A stretch of 64,000 nucleotides of DNA from Bacteroidota bacterium (GTDB taxonomy: Bacteria > Bacteroidota > Bacteroidia > Bacteroidales > JAAUTT01). Within the stretch, counting starts at the first letter, position 1, and each line of letters begins with the position of its first letter. The notes below the pieces were generated by a model, which saw only the letters and a list, made by a program, of their open reading frames with translations, was not told the DNA's origin and searched no databases. Shown here one piece after another: positions 8,458 through 17,507 of this stretch. The position numbers and the translations under genes are program-made. The stretch lies in contig JAUZOO010000003.1 of assembly GCA_030706405.1 (NCBI GenBank), forward strand, positions 186,001-250,000, read 5' to 3'.

Positions 8458-9435
8458 ATGAACGAATTTTCCAATAAACGAATCGTAATCGTTGGCTTAT
8501 TTATTTTTTTAGGAATTGCCCTTTTTATATCCGCCATTCTTTTAATAGGCGATTTACATAAAACCTTTGAAAAAAAGTTTCAAATAAATCTATATTTCGA
8601 CGATGTTGCCGGTTTGCAGAAGGGTGACAATGTCTGGTTATCTGGCGTTAAAGTTGGAACAATCGATAATATTTCGTTTTATGGCAATTCGAAAGTTAAA
8701 GTTAGTGCTATGATTGACGAAAAGGCTCAAATGTTTATACCTAAAGATTCGAAAGTTAAACTCAGCAGTGACGGGCTTATCGGACATAAGATACTGGTTA
8801 TCTGCAACGGGTCGCCCAATGCCGGAATGATTAAGGATGGAGGCTCTTTAATGGTCGAAACAACCTTTTCATCCGACGATATTCTGAATACGTTACAGGA
8901 AAACAACAAGAATATTCTGGCTATAACCTCAGACTTTAAGGAACTCAGCAAAAAAATAGTTTCCGGAGAAGGTACTATTGGCAAATTAATCGATGATAAT
9001 TCCGTTTACACCGATATTAAGGATGCCACTAATTCTATGCATCGGTTAACCCAAAATGCGCAAAAAATAATCCAGTCGTTGGCTTCGTTTAGTTCAAATC
9101 TCAACAAAGAAGGAACTTTGGCCAATGACCTGATCTCCGACACTATAACCTTTAAATCCATCAAAGCCTCTGTTTTACAGGTACAACAAATGACTAATAA
9201 TGCGGAAACATTTATATCGAAAATAAAACAAGACGAAAATAATCTCAACTCACCTTTGGGAGTTCTTCTACATAACGATCAAACCGGGGTACAGCTAAAA
9301 GAAACCTTTAAAAACCTGGAATATAGCTCCCGCAAGCTATCCGAAGACCTTGATGCACTTCAGCAAAGCAGAATTCTTAAACGACTGCTGAAAAAGAACG
9401 AAAAAGCTAAACAGAATCCCTTATCGGCAAAATAA
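8458..9435 (+). CDS. mlaD: MlaD-type MCE-domain protein
   Basis: Inner-membrane-anchored lipid-binding subunit. One N-terminal membrane segment (about residues 9-29, VIVGLFIFLGIALFISAILL) is followed by a single MCE domain with the conserved core FDDVAGLQKGDNVWLSGVKV and a later VKLSSDGLIGHKILVI. After about residue 130 comes a long polar, helix-rich tail that is likely to trimer- or hexamerise. With 325 residues it is longer than E. coli MlaD (about 180), as is common in Bacteroidota. No MlaC or MlaB genes follow; transcription ends at a hairpin at 9441-9474. Confidence 0.92.
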   Translation: MNEFSNKRIVIVGLFIFLGIALFISAILLIGDLHKTFEKKFQINLYFDDVAGLQKGDNVWLSGVKVGTIDNISFYGNSKVKVSAMIDEKAQMFIPKDSKVKLSSDGLIGHKILVICNGSPNAGMIKDGGSLMVETTFSSDDILNTLQENNKNILAITSDFKELSKKIVSGEGTIGKLIDDNSVYTDIKDATNSMHRLTQNAQKIIQSLASFSSNLNKEGTLANDLISDTITFKSIKASVLQVQQMTNNAETFISKIKQDENNLNSPLGVLLHNDQTGVQLKETFKNLEYSSRKLSEDLDALQQSRILKRLLKKNEKAKQNPLSAK

Positions 9436-9440
9436 AAGAC

Positions 9441-9474
9441 ACGAAGCCTCAAAGAAAATACTTTGAAACTTCGT
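9441..9474. terminator. Hairpin between converging mlaD and cysN
   Basis: Stem ACGAAG / CTTCGT (9441-9446, 9469-9474) with inner stem TCAAAG / CTTTGA (9449-9454, 9461-9466), a CC/AA internal loop and a 6-nt apical loop. It lies in the 63-bp gap between two converging genes, so it probably serves both strands. Confidence 0.6.
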
Positions 9475-9498
9475 ATTCATGAGTCTTTGCGGTCGGTT

Positions 9499-10770
9499 TT
9501 AAATAATCATCCCCGCTCCTACCGTTTCGTTGGTTGCTTCGTCAATTAAGATCAGGCTTCCGGTGATACGGTTTTTCTTGTAACTGTCAAAGAACAGCGG
9601 TTTGGTGGTACGAATTTTAATGCGGGCAATGTCGTTCATCTTAACCGCTTTATCGTCTGTATTTTCGTCGAGGGTATTAATGTCCACTTTATAGGCTATT
9701 TCTTTTACAATGCACCGTGCATCGCTGGAGGTATGTTTAAGATGATATTTGCCGTTAAGAGCCAGCGGCTTTTCGTTAAGCCAGCAAATCATCAGTTCAA
9801 TATCCTGACTTACCTTGGGTTCGTTATCCTTACGTACAATCATATCGCCACGGGAGATGTCAATGTCATCTTCGAGGGTAAGGGTAACCGATTGCGGGGC
9901 AAAAGCTTCTTCCAGCTCGCCGCTAAAGGTATCGATGGATTTTATCTTGGAAGAAAGTCCCGAAGGCAAAACGGTAACCTCGTCGCCTTTGCGGAAAATT
10001 CCCCCGCCTATTCTTCCCGCATATCCACGGTAATCGTGAAATTCGTCGGAATAGGGACGAATGATGTATTGAACCGGGAAGCGTCCGTCCACAAGATTAA
10101 GGTCGCTGGCAATATGGATATTTTCGAGCAGGTACATGAGCGTTGTTCCCTGGTACCAGTCCATGTTGGCGGAACGTTTCACCACATTGTCGCCATGAAG
10201 CGCGCTGATGGGCACAAAACGGATATCCTGAATGTCCAGTTTGGCGGTAATTGCTTCGAATTTAATCCTGATTTTTTCAAAAACCTCTTCGCTGTAATCC
10301 ACCATATCCATTTTGTTGACGCAAACAATAATATGCGGAATATTAAGCAACGAAGCGATAAAGGCATGGCGAATAGTTTGCTCAATCACCCCGTGACGTG
10401 CATCGACAAGAATGAGCGCCACGTTAGCCGTTGAAGCTCCAGTTACCATGTTACGGGTGTATTGGATATGCCCGGGGGTATCGGCAATGATAAATTTACG
10501 TTTAGGTGTTGCAAAATATCGGTAAGCCACGTCAATGGTGATTCCCTGTTCGCGTTCGGCCCTAAGCCCATCGGTAAGCAATGCTAAGTTTACCGTCTCC
10601 TCCCCTCGCCTTTTACTAGCCATTTCAATAGCTTCGAGTTGATCGGAGAAGATGGCTTTACTGTCGTAAAGCAAGCGTCCTATTAATGTACTTTTCCCGT
10701 CATCGACACTGCCCGCGGTTGTAAAGCGAAGCAGTTCCATATTTAAATATCCGGTTTGTATATCTTTCAT
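9499..10770 (-). CDS. cysN: Sulfate adenylyltransferase subunit 1 (CysN GTPase)
   Basis: Regulatory GTPase subunit of ATP sulfurylase, which with CysD makes APS from sulfate and ATP. G-motifs are visible: TTAGSVDDGKSTLIGRLLYD (G1), DTPGHIQYTRNM (G3) and NKMD (G4), followed by EF-Tu-like beta-barrel domains. The ATG at 10770 (MKDIQTGYLNMELLRF) gives 423 residues. The open frame reaches 10827, but that extra stretch (IFEYKIFEYN) is encoded by a short AT-rich direct repeat and looks non-coding; 10740 is another possible start. No fused APS kinase (CysC) domain follows. It is the last gene of the cysD-cysH-cysN group. Confidence 0.95.
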   Translation of the reverse strand: MKDIQTGYLNMELLRFTTAGSVDDGKSTLIGRLLYDSKAIFSDQLEAIEMASKRRGEETVNLALLTDGLRAEREQGITIDVAYRYFATPKRKFIIADTPGHIQYTRNMVTGASTANVALILVDARHGVIEQTIRHAFIASLLNIPHIIVCVNKMDMVDYSEEVFEKIRIKFEAITAKLDIQDIRFVPISALHGDNVVKRSANMDWYQGTTLMYLLENIHIASDLNLVDGRFPVQYIIRPYSDEFHDYRGYAGRIGGGIFRKGDEVTVLPSGLSSKIKSIDTFSGELEEAFAPQSVTLTLEDDIDISRGDMIVRKDNEPKVSQDIELMICWLNEKPLALNGKYHLKHTSSDARCIVKEIAYKVDINTLDENTDDKAVKMNDIARIKIRTTKPLFFDSYKKNRITGSLILIDEATNETVGAGMII

Positions 10771-10867
10771 AATGTTGTATTCAAAAATTTTATATTCAAA
10801 AATCAGAAGCTTAAAGATTGATGACAATCCTTAAAACCGAAGCTCACCAAGTCCTCTTTCGAGGAAT

Positions 10868-11602
10868 TTAGAGGGCCTGTCTTCTGCTATGCAGGCCGCA
10901 CTCCTTATGTTCGGGCTCCTCCCACCACCAACGGCCGGAACGGATGTCATCACCCGGAGTTACGGCGCGGGTACAAGGCTGGCATCCGATACTTGGAAAT
11001 CCTTTATCATGAAGGGCGTTGTACGGAATGTTATGTTCCCGGATATAAGCCCAAACCTGCTTTTCAGTCCAGTTGATTAACGGATTTATCTTGATGAGGC
11101 CATTGGCTTCGTCCCATTCAACCAGCTTGGAATAGAAACGGGTTATGGACTGATCTTTCCGAAGTCCGCATATCCACACATCCAGGTCTGCAAAAGCTCT
11201 TTTTAATGGTTCGAGTTTGCGCACATGGCAACACTCCTTGCGGCTTTCGATGCTGTCGTAAAAAAGGTTGATTCCTTTGCTGGCTACCATCTTTTCTACC
11301 GACTTTGTTTCAGGAAAAAATACATCAATCTTTATATCAAATAATTTGTTTGTAGCGTCAATCAAATCGTAGGTTTCGGAGAAAAGACGACCTGTATCGA
11401 GGGTAAAGATGCGTACCTTCGGGTCGACCAACCATGCCAGGTGGGTTAAAACCTGGTCCTCGGCGCCTAAGCTGGACGAAAGGGCTATTCGTCCACGATA
11501 TTCCTGTAAAAAATAAGTTAAAACCTCCTCCGGTGTACTTTTCTCAAAACGCTCATTTAACGCGTCTATCGTTGTTTTAAGTTCGTTTACTGTTGCTGAC
11601 AT
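10868..11602 (-). CDS. cysH: Assimilatory APS reductase, [4Fe-4S] type (CysH family)
   Basis: A 244-residue PAPS/APS reductase family enzyme that reduces activated sulfate to sulfite. It has the P-loop-like SSSLGAEDQVL, a substrate-binding RKDQSITR segment, and the C-terminal catalytic Cys in HKECGLH. It also carries CC at 124-125 and CxxC at 207-210 (CQPC). These four Cys bind a [4Fe-4S] cluster and mark APS-using enzymes rather than the PAPS-specific E. coli type. That matches the absence of a cysC (APS kinase) gene or domain in this group. It lies between cysD and cysN, with 11 bp to cysD. Electron donor is probably thioredoxin or glutaredoxin. Confidence 0.95.
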   Translation of the reverse strand: MSATVNELKTTIDALNERFEKSTPEEVLTYFLQEYRGRIALSSSLGAEDQVLTHLAWLVDPKVRIFTLDTGRLFSETYDLIDATNKLFDIKIDVFFPETKSVEKMVASKGINLFYDSIESRKECCHVRKLEPLKRAFADLDVWICGLRKDQSITRFYSKLVEWDEANGLIKINPLINWTEKQVWAYIREHNIPYNALHDKGFPSIGCQPCTRAVTPGDDIRSGRWWWEEPEHKECGLHSRRQAL

Positions 11603-11613
11603 TGCTCCTCCGT

Positions 11614-12528
11614 TTAAAAATATCCTTCCTTTTTCCTGTCTTCCATAGCCGATTCTGAGCGTTTGTCATCGAAACGGGTTCCGCGTTCGGTTGTCCGTGT
11701 TGCAGCTACTTCCTGAATAATTTCTTCGAGCGACGAAGCGGGTGATTCTACGCCCCCGGTACAGGTCATATCGCCAATGGTACGGAAGCGTATTTGTATT
11801 TTCTCGATTCTATCGCTATCCTTTAACGGAATGTACGGACAGTTTGCCAGTAAAACACCGTCGCGGTTAATCATTTCGCGCTCGTGCGTAAAGTAAAGGT
11901 CGGGAATATCGATATTTTCGAGATAGATATACTGCCAAATATCCATTTCAGTCCAGTTGCTCAACGGAAAAACCCTGAAATGCTCGCCCATGTGCTTGCG
12001 TCCGTTAAAGATGTTCCAGAGTTCGGGACGCTGGTTTTTGGGGTCCCACTGCCCAAATTCGTCACGATGGGAGAAAAAACGTTCTTTGGCACGCGCTTTC
12101 TCTTCGTCCCTGCGGCCACCTCCCATAGCTGCATCGAACTTAAACTCTTCAAGGGCATCGAGTAAGGTTACGGTTTGGAGCTTATTACGACTGGCATTAA
12201 AGCCAGTTTCCTCAACTGCTCGCCCCTTATCTATGGAATCCTGTACAAGCCTTACAATGCAGGTTGTACCGGTATTCTTCATCAATTCGTTACGAAAATC
12301 GAGCGTTTCCGGGAAGTTATGCCCGGTATCGACGTGTAACAACGGAAATGGAACCTTCGCCGGCCAAAATGCCTTTCGGGCAATATGGAACATCACAATC
12401 GAATCCTTACCGCCGGAGAACAAAAGCGTAGGTTTTTCGAATTGTGCCGCAACCTCACGGATGATGTAAATCGATTCCGATTCGAGCTCGCGTAAATGAT
12501 TGATGTTTCTTGATGTTAATGGAGACAT
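11614..12528 (-). CDS. cysD: Sulfate adenylyltransferase subunit 2 (CysD)
   Basis: Catalytic subunit of ATP sulfurylase. The PP-loop LLFSGGKDSIVM appears near residue 42, followed by HVDTGHNFPET, GGGRRDEEKARAKER and FPLSNWTEMDIWQYI, all characteristic of CysD. I chose ATG 12528 (MSPLTSRNINHLRELE); the frame also opens at 12543 with five extra residues. The protein is complete at about 304 residues. The gap to upstream pstB is about 80 bp with no strong terminator, so read-through from the pst genes is possible. Confidence 0.96.
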   Translation of the reverse strand: MSPLTSRNINHLRELESESIYIIREVAAQFEKPTLLFSGGKDSIVMFHIARKAFWPAKVPFPLLHVDTGHNFPETLDFRNELMKNTGTTCIVRLVQDSIDKGRAVEETGFNASRNKLQTVTLLDALEEFKFDAAMGGGRRDEEKARAKERFFSHRDEFGQWDPKNQRPELWNIFNGRKHMGEHFRVFPLSNWTEMDIWQYIYLENIDIPDLYFTHEREMINRDGVLLANCPYIPLKDSDRIEKIQIRFRTIGDMTCTGGVESPASSLEEIIQEVAATRTTERGTRFDDKRSESAMEDRKKEGYF

Positions 12529-12606
12529 ATATTTAATTTTCAAGTTACTGATGAAAGATCATTGATGAAAAACGACCAATTACCGGACATCCGGCTGTTG
12601 TTATTT

Positions 12607-13497
12607 TTAGCTAAAGGCTCCGGAAATATATTCGCGGGTTAACTCCTTTTGCGGATTGTTAAAGATTTCATCGGCCGAACCGGCTTCTATAACTTCGCCA
12701 AGGTACATAAACACTACGTAATCGGCAATGCGCCTGGCCTGCCGCAACGTGTGTGTAACCAGAATTATCGAGTAATCGCGTTTAAGTTCAACGAATAGCT
12801 CCTCAATCTTTTTACTAGAAATGGGGTCGAGCGCGGAAGTAGCTTCGTCGCCAAGGATTATTTCGGGTTCCACGGCTAACCCGCGAGCTAGGCAAAGACG
12901 TTGTTGCTGACCGATGGAAAGGCGATTGGCGGGAGAATGCAAGCGGTCTTTCACCTCATCCCACAAACCTGCAGCTTTCAGATAATTTTCGACCAACCGG
13001 GAAAGCTCTTTCATGTTTCGGTTGCCATGAATTCTGGGCCCATAAGCAATGTTGTCAAAAATTGACATTGGCAACGGACACGGCCTTTGCGAAAGCAATC
13101 CCATCTTTTTACGGATATTGATGATTTCTACATTTTTGTCGTGAATATCCTCACCATCGACAAATACATGACCGTCAATCTTAACATCGACCGACTGCTC
13201 CAGCAAACGGTTAAACGTCTTTAAAAGCGTGGTTTTACCACATCCCGAAGGTCCGATAATACAGGTTATCGCTTTATTGGGTATATCGAGGTTCACATCT
13301 TTAAGAACATGCTTTTTCTGCAGATGTACATTCAGATTTTTCACACTAATGTGAGGAGCCGTAAGGTCGAGCTTTGTTTTCTGAAGCAACAGCGTTCGAA
13401 CCTGAGCTTCAGCACCCTCTTCAAGCAGAAATACATCTTTACCATTGTTCATTGACGAAGCAATGATATTCTCCGATTTTAAAAGCCTGGTGTTCAT
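12607..13497 (-). CDS. pstB: PstB-like phosphate/oxyanion ABC ATPase
   Basis: Cytoplasmic ATPase of a PstSCAB-type oxyanion importer. Walker A is GPSGCGKT (residues 82-89) and the PstB-typical LKTFNRL follows. The signature reads LSIGQQQRLCLARGLA (from 193) where most PstB have LSGGQ, and Walker B runs into GDEATSALDP (216-225) instead of the usual MDEPTSALDP. There is also an N-terminal extension of about 45 residues beyond the usual 250-residue length. The start codon overlaps the pstA stop by 4 bp. No phoU follows; the next genes are cysD-cysH-cysN. Family membership is firm, substrate less so. Confidence 0.88.
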   Translation of the reverse strand: MNTRLLKSENIIASSMNNGKDVFLLEEGAEAQVRTLLLQKTKLDLTAPHISVKNLNVHLQKKHVLKDVNLDIPNKAITCIIGPSGCGKTTLLKTFNRLLEQSVDVKIDGHVFVDGEDIHDKNVEIINIRKKMGLLSQRPCPLPMSIFDNIAYGPRIHGNRNMKELSRLVENYLKAAGLWDEVKDRLHSPANRLSIGQQQRLCLARGLAVEPEIILGDEATSALDPISSKKIEELFVELKRDYSIILVTHTLRQARRIADYVVFMYLGEVIEAGSADEIFNNPQKELTREYISGAFS

Positions 13498-14333
13498 ATT
13501 TTATTTTTTGAGAATTTACTACTGTAAAAACGAGCTGCAAGGCTAAGCGCTAACACAATCAAGGTAAGGATTAGCGCTGCGGCGTAAGCCCTGTCCTGCA
13601 CTTCCTGAATAGGGCTACTGAGCTGAAAAAAGATTGCCAGCGGAAGTGTTGCAACAGGTTGCGAAAGCGAAGTGGGGATGCTGTCGGTATATCCGGCTGT
13701 AAAAAGTACAGAAGCAGCATCGCCAATGGCCCTTCCTATGGAAAGCAGAATTGCTGTGGTAATACCGGGCGATATTTGTTTCAGCACCACCCGGATAATT
13801 TCGTAGCGGGTTGCACCGAGCGACAGTGCGGCATCTTTAAGATCTTTGGGGACGAGCCGGGCAACTTCGTCCATAGAACGAATAAGGATTGGTGTAATTA
13901 ACAGTGCCACGGCAATGATACCGCCAAACAACGATGTTTTAAGTCCGAAGTAAACCATCAACGAAAACCCGAAAGCTCCGTATACGATAGAAGGAATGCC
14001 AAACAGCACATCGGCAGAAAGTCTGGTTATATCAGCCAAAAATGATTTTTTAGGAAGATATACATTGATGTAGATAACCACCGGGATGGCTATAATCAGC
14101 CCTAAAACCGTTGAACCTAAAACAAGGTACAATGACCCGACAATGGCATTGAGCAGCCCGCCTTCTTTGCCCAGATAAAAACCTCCGCTCGGGATTTTGG
14201 TGACCATATCCCAGCTCATAGCAGGAAGTCCGCGCTTTACAACGGCTACCAAAATCATGAATAACGAACCAAGAATGATGATGGTAGCAAGGATCATCAA
14301 CACTTTAAAAAAGCGTTCTTCAAATTTTCTCAT
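13494..14333 (-). CDS. pstA: PstA-like phosphate/oxyanion ABC permease
   Basis: Inner-membrane permease with six predicted membrane segments. The binding-protein-dependent transport motif is visible as DAALSLGATRYEIIRVVLKQISPGI, the EAA loop that contacts the ATPase. Features shared with PstA include GFYLGKEGGLLNAIVGSLYL near the N-terminus and FGIPSIVYGAFG. Its start overlaps the pstC stop by 4 bp and its stop overlaps the pstB start, so translation is coupled through the three genes. Confidence 0.92.
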   Translation of the reverse strand: MRKFEERFFKVLMILATIIILGSLFMILVAVVKRGLPAMSWDMVTKIPSGGFYLGKEGGLLNAIVGSLYLVLGSTVLGLIIAIPVVIYINVYLPKKSFLADITRLSADVLFGIPSIVYGAFGFSLMVYFGLKTSLFGGIIAVALLITPILIRSMDEVARLVPKDLKDAALSLGATRYEIIRVVLKQISPGITTAILLSIGRAIGDAASVLFTAGYTDSIPTSLSQPVATLPLAIFFQLSSPIQEVQDRAYAAALILTLIVLALSLAARFYSSKFSKNKI

Positions 14334-15241
14334 AAGGCAAACCTCCTTTCGATGCGGGTTAATATTATTCGCGATGCGGCATTAAAAATAAGGATGATGA
14401 CAAACAGGATAAGCGCTGCAAGCATCAATGCCGAGTCGTACAGCGGCAACGACATCATCTCTCCATAGTTATTGGCGATGAGTGCTGGCAATGGATATCC
14501 CGAATCGAAAACGGATTTGGGAACAGCCGACATGTTTCCGCAAACCATTAAAACGGCAATGGTTTCGCCAAAGGCACGCGAGACAGCCAACACAATGGCA
14601 GCTACAATTCCCGGCAACGATTTCCGAAGAACAACAAATTTTACAGTTTGCCAGTTGGTTGCTCCAAGCGAGAGCGATGCATCACGGAGCTCCTTGGGGA
14701 TAGCCGCAAAAATCTCGATGAGTATGCTAATTATTAACGGCATAATCATAATGGCCAACACTATACCTCCGGCAAGCACACTATACCCCGATGAAAATTC
14801 TACAAAATGTGGGGCAAGCTTCTCCGAAATAAACGGAACTACCACCAGGATTCCCCAAACACCATAAACTACGGGAGGTATTCCGGCCAGAATATCGATT
14901 AACGGGAATACTATTTTTTTGATGTACGGATGTGCATATTCCGACAAAAAGATACTGGTAAGGATGCACAGTGGCAACGCAATAAAAATAGATATTGCAG
15001 TAACCCATAGGGTGCCCATGATAAACGGATAAAACCCAAACTCTCCCTTAAAAGGTCGCCAGCTGCTGCCACTAAGCAACGACCAGAGCGAATGTTCGTG
15101 TAAGATAGACGACGACTTAAAATATAAGCTCAGTCCAACAATTACTGCCAGTAATAGTGAAAAGACAGTAAGGCCGAGCATTATCCTGCGGGCCAAACTA
15201 TCTTTAAAAACGCGGTATTTTGTATGTGTTCCGAATATCAT
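14330..15241 (-). CDS. pstC: PstC-like phosphate/oxyanion ABC permease
   Basis: Partner permease of the PstA-like protein, about six membrane segments. The EAA loop reads RDASLSLGATNWQTVKFVVL, and the PstC-type sequences DILAGIPPVVYGVWGI and VSRAFGETIAVLMVCGN are present. The latter (RAFGETxAVxM) is a strong family mark. It lies 53 bp downstream of the binding-protein gene and overlaps pstA. Confidence 0.93.
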   Translation of the reverse strand: MIFGTHTKYRVFKDSLARRIMLGLTVFSLLLAVIVGLSLYFKSSSILHEHSLWSLLSGSSWRPFKGEFGFYPFIMGTLWVTAISIFIALPLCILTSIFLSEYAHPYIKKIVFPLIDILAGIPPVVYGVWGILVVVPFISEKLAPHFVEFSSGYSVLAGGIVLAIMIMPLIISILIEIFAAIPKELRDASLSLGATNWQTVKFVVLRKSLPGIVAAIVLAVSRAFGETIAVLMVCGNMSAVPKSVFDSGYPLPALIANNYGEMMSLPLYDSALMLAALILFVIILIFNAASRIILTRIERRFAL

Positions 15242-15294
15242 AATGTTTCATGTTGTTATGTTGCTCCCTACCCTCGGGAAGAGTGGAAAGGCTT

Positions 15295-16248
15295 TTATTT
15301 CACCTTCCCCAGTTCCTTTTCGAGCTTATCTTTCGAAAGGTTGATATATCCTGCATTGTGGACATATTTCTGTCCATCGGTAAGTACCCATTTAATAAAT
15401 TCCACAAGCACCTTTTTGGTTGGCTTGCCGCTGGTAACAAAATACAGGTCGCGGGCAGGAGGCGAAGGATATTTGCCGGTAGCAATGGCATTTACAAGCT
15501 GGTCGAGCGTATTATAAAAATTTTCATCGGCATCGATCTTGCCATTGTTGTTCAAGTCGATAGGCACAACTTTAATTCCGGGGTTGGGAAGTTTGGTTTT
15601 GGCATCGTAGGCATAGCCAATATTGTTATATCCAATACCCTGAGGGTCGCGACTAACAGCAAGGGCAAGACCTGGGTCACCAAATACACCAACACCTAAG
15701 AGATCTTCCTGCTTTTTACCAAAGTATTTAGCCCAGCTTTCCGCAGCGCCACAGGCATCGGAGCGGGTATAAACACGAATCGGAGTTGCTCCTTTAGCTC
15801 CCACCGCCTGTCCCCAGGTTTTATATTTACCGGTAATGAATACATTGTTAGCGGCATCCTTCTTCAGACCATGCGAAAGAATATCGGCCAAATGAGGGTT
15901 TTTTGCACTGATGGTAGCAACCACAGCATCTTTAGTAACGGCAATGCCATAAGCCCCTTTCTTCACTTCTGCGGGATAAATTTCGCGCGAAACCATGCCA
16001 ACATCTACCACTTTGGCAATGGCATCGGTCATTCCCTTACCTGCACCACCAGCCGAAAGGTTAATTTTTACGTTGGGATGAATCTTTTTAAACTCTTCGG
16101 CCCATTTAACGGCCATGGGATAGAGAGCAAAAGCTCCGGAAAGTGTGATGTTGCCACTCAGTTCATCTTTCGACTGAGCATAAATCTTAAAAAACGAGGC
16201 ATTGAGAAGAATCAGAAATGCGCTTAAATAAATAACTGTCTTTTTCAT
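15295..16248 (-). CDS. pstS: PstS-like periplasmic oxyanion-binding protein
   Basis: Periplasmic binding protein that delivers the anion to the PstCA permease. Signal peptide about residues 1-25 (ends IYAQ). The first anion loop reads LSGAFALYPM (about 36-45), the second SAGGAGKGMTDA (65-76). At the place where E. coli PstS has GASD, with the Asp that accepts the phosphate proton, this protein has GMVSRE (84-89). The third loop is RSDACGAAESW (162-172) where E. coli has RxDxSGT. The fold assignment is clear, but these substitutions mean phosphate should not be taken for granted; some accepted PstS proteins also vary here. It lies 19 bp after the porin gene. Confidence 0.85.
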   Translation of the reverse strand: MKKTVIYLSAFLILLNASFFKIYAQSKDELSGNITLSGAFALYPMAVKWAEEFKKIHPNVKINLSAGGAGKGMTDAIAKVVDVGMVSREIYPAEVKKGAYGIAVTKDAVVATISAKNPHLADILSHGLKKDAANNVFITGKYKTWGQAVGAKGATPIRVYTRSDACGAAESWAKYFGKKQEDLLGVGVFGDPGLALAVSRDPQGIGYNNIGYAYDAKTKLPNPGIKVVPIDLNNNGKIDADENFYNTLDQLVNAIATGKYPSPPARDLYFVTSGKPTKKVLVEFIKWVLTDGQKYVHNAGYINLSKDKLEKELGKVK

Positions 16249-16267
16249 TATACTGTATGTTAAGCCG

Positions 16268-17395
16268 TTAAAATCCTATTTGGAACTGTATTACTGCAAA
16301 GTTGTTGTTAACCGCTGTTCCTTGCTCTTCTTTAAAATTGTAAGCAAGCTGCACCTTTGCATTGGGGTTGAAGAAGTAATTTACACCCAGCGTATATACT
16401 TTTGATGCGTCGTTAGCTTTGTCTTTATTGGGATCATAACTATCGTATTTACCCACGGCCTGAAATTTCTGAGGAAGGATGAAATAACCAAGCTGTACAT
16501 AATAACCATCGCGGGTTATCACATTGTCTTTTCCTTTTAAATATTCGCTGTGTAAGGTGAGGTTATTCCACTCGTAGCTGAGTTCTAAACCCCAACGTTT
16601 ACGTTTTTCACTTTTGGAAGCCTTGTCGGTGGAGTTTACCAGGTAATAACCTACACCGTCGTAATAGCTACCACCCAAATCCAGCCCTTTTACAGGATGG
16701 AATACCAAACGGGCAGCCACGTCTTTGGCCGAATTATTATCTGCACTTGTATTGATTCCGGCACCATTGAACAGGCCTACATAGTAATCCAACAATGGCA
16801 AGTCATTTATTTTAAAAAGGCTTCCGTTAGCCTGAACCCCGATATCGCGTCCATTGTGGTTTCCAATCACATCTTTACTGCGAGCCACAAGAGCTTCAAC
16901 AACCTGCGACCGGTCTATATTTTCAGATTTATTATCCGAAATTTGGTTTTCGTACGACAAGGCTACTTTTTGCTGACCGATGGTAAGATTAAAATAATCA
17001 GCCAGTTTTACTTCGGCAAAGGCATCGAGCAGTTTTACGGACGTTCCGCCAAAGTCGGATTGCAGACGGTAACCAAAATAAGGCGAGATGTTTCCTTTAA
17101 AATCGAGCCTCGCACGGCGGATATCGAAACCACTCTTCTTGCCAGTTTCTTCAAGGTTTTGGTAACGAACTTGTGAGTAACCGGCAAGTTGTATTTTTTT
17201 GGCAGCTGTAATCTGAAAAGAATTTTTCTTTGCATCGGCTTCCTGTTGTTTTATTGCGTCATCGGCACGGAGTGAATCGGCTTCTTCCTGTGTTACCAAT
17301 TTTCGTTGTACCAAAACATTTAGAATGTCGTTAGTAGTTTGCGCGTAACCAGAACGGGCTAAAAACAAAATCAAAATAAAGGCATACTTTTTCAT
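16268..17395 (-). CDS. Phosphate-selective porin O/P family outer-membrane protein
   Basis: A 375-residue outer-membrane beta-barrel of the OprO/OprP family. Signal peptide ends near SGYAQ; a short helical region (about 20-60, EEADSLRADDAIKQQEAD) that may form a coiled coil precedes the barrel. Barrel strands with family features follow, such as GFDIRRARLDFKGNISPYFG, LTIGQQKVALSYE and the final AVIQFQIGF ending in an aromatic residue. OprO/OprP homologues pass phosphate and pyrophosphate, but related barrels pass other anions. It is the first gene of the oxyanion transport group and probably carries the operon promoter. Confidence 0.88.
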   Translation of the reverse strand: MKKYAFILILFLARSGYAQTTNDILNVLVQRKLVTQEEADSLRADDAIKQQEADAKKNSFQITAAKKIQLAGYSQVRYQNLEETGKKSGFDIRRARLDFKGNISPYFGYRLQSDFGGTSVKLLDAFAEVKLADYFNLTIGQQKVALSYENQISDNKSENIDRSQVVEALVARSKDVIGNHNGRDIGVQANGSLFKINDLPLLDYYVGLFNGAGINTSADNNSAKDVAARLVFHPVKGLDLGGSYYDGVGYYLVNSTDKASKSEKRKRWGLELSYEWNNLTLHSEYLKGKDNVITRDGYYVQLGYFILPQKFQAVGKYDSYDPNKDKANDASKVYTLGVNYFFNPNAKVQLAYNFKEEQGTAVNNNFAVIQFQIGF

Positions 17396-17460
17396 AGACG
17401 ATTAGATTTTTTCGGGTTAAGTTTCATGTTTCAAAAGTGATATTATTACGACCCAACTTC

Positions 17461-17507
17461 AATACCTCTTTACTGGTATTTTATATACCTAATTATAGGT
17501 AGGTATA
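17461..17507. promoter_or_regulatory. Cluster of GGTAT/ATACC half-sites upstream of porin-pst operon
   Basis: AATACC (17461-17466) faces GGTATT (17475-17480) as a perfect dyad; TACCTA (17486-17491) faces TAGGTA (17496-17501), and one more GGTATA follows at 17502-17507. Five related half-sites in 47 bp, 70-110 bp ahead of the porin start, look like a regulator binding region. The cognate regulator is unknown and function is inferred from the repetition. Confidence 0.45.

Noticed and set aside
9733-10434. Long plus-strand frame opposite cysN
   Set aside because: It is the antisense of a well-conserved gene and has no domain of its own.
10773-10800. Repeat TATTCAAAAAT (two copies) as an operator
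   Set aside because: AT-rich, only two copies and next to the cysN start; more likely a simple duplication than a regulatory site.
15250-15699. Plus-strand frame of 149 codons opposite pstS
   Set aside because: Antisense shadow of pstS with no supporting features.
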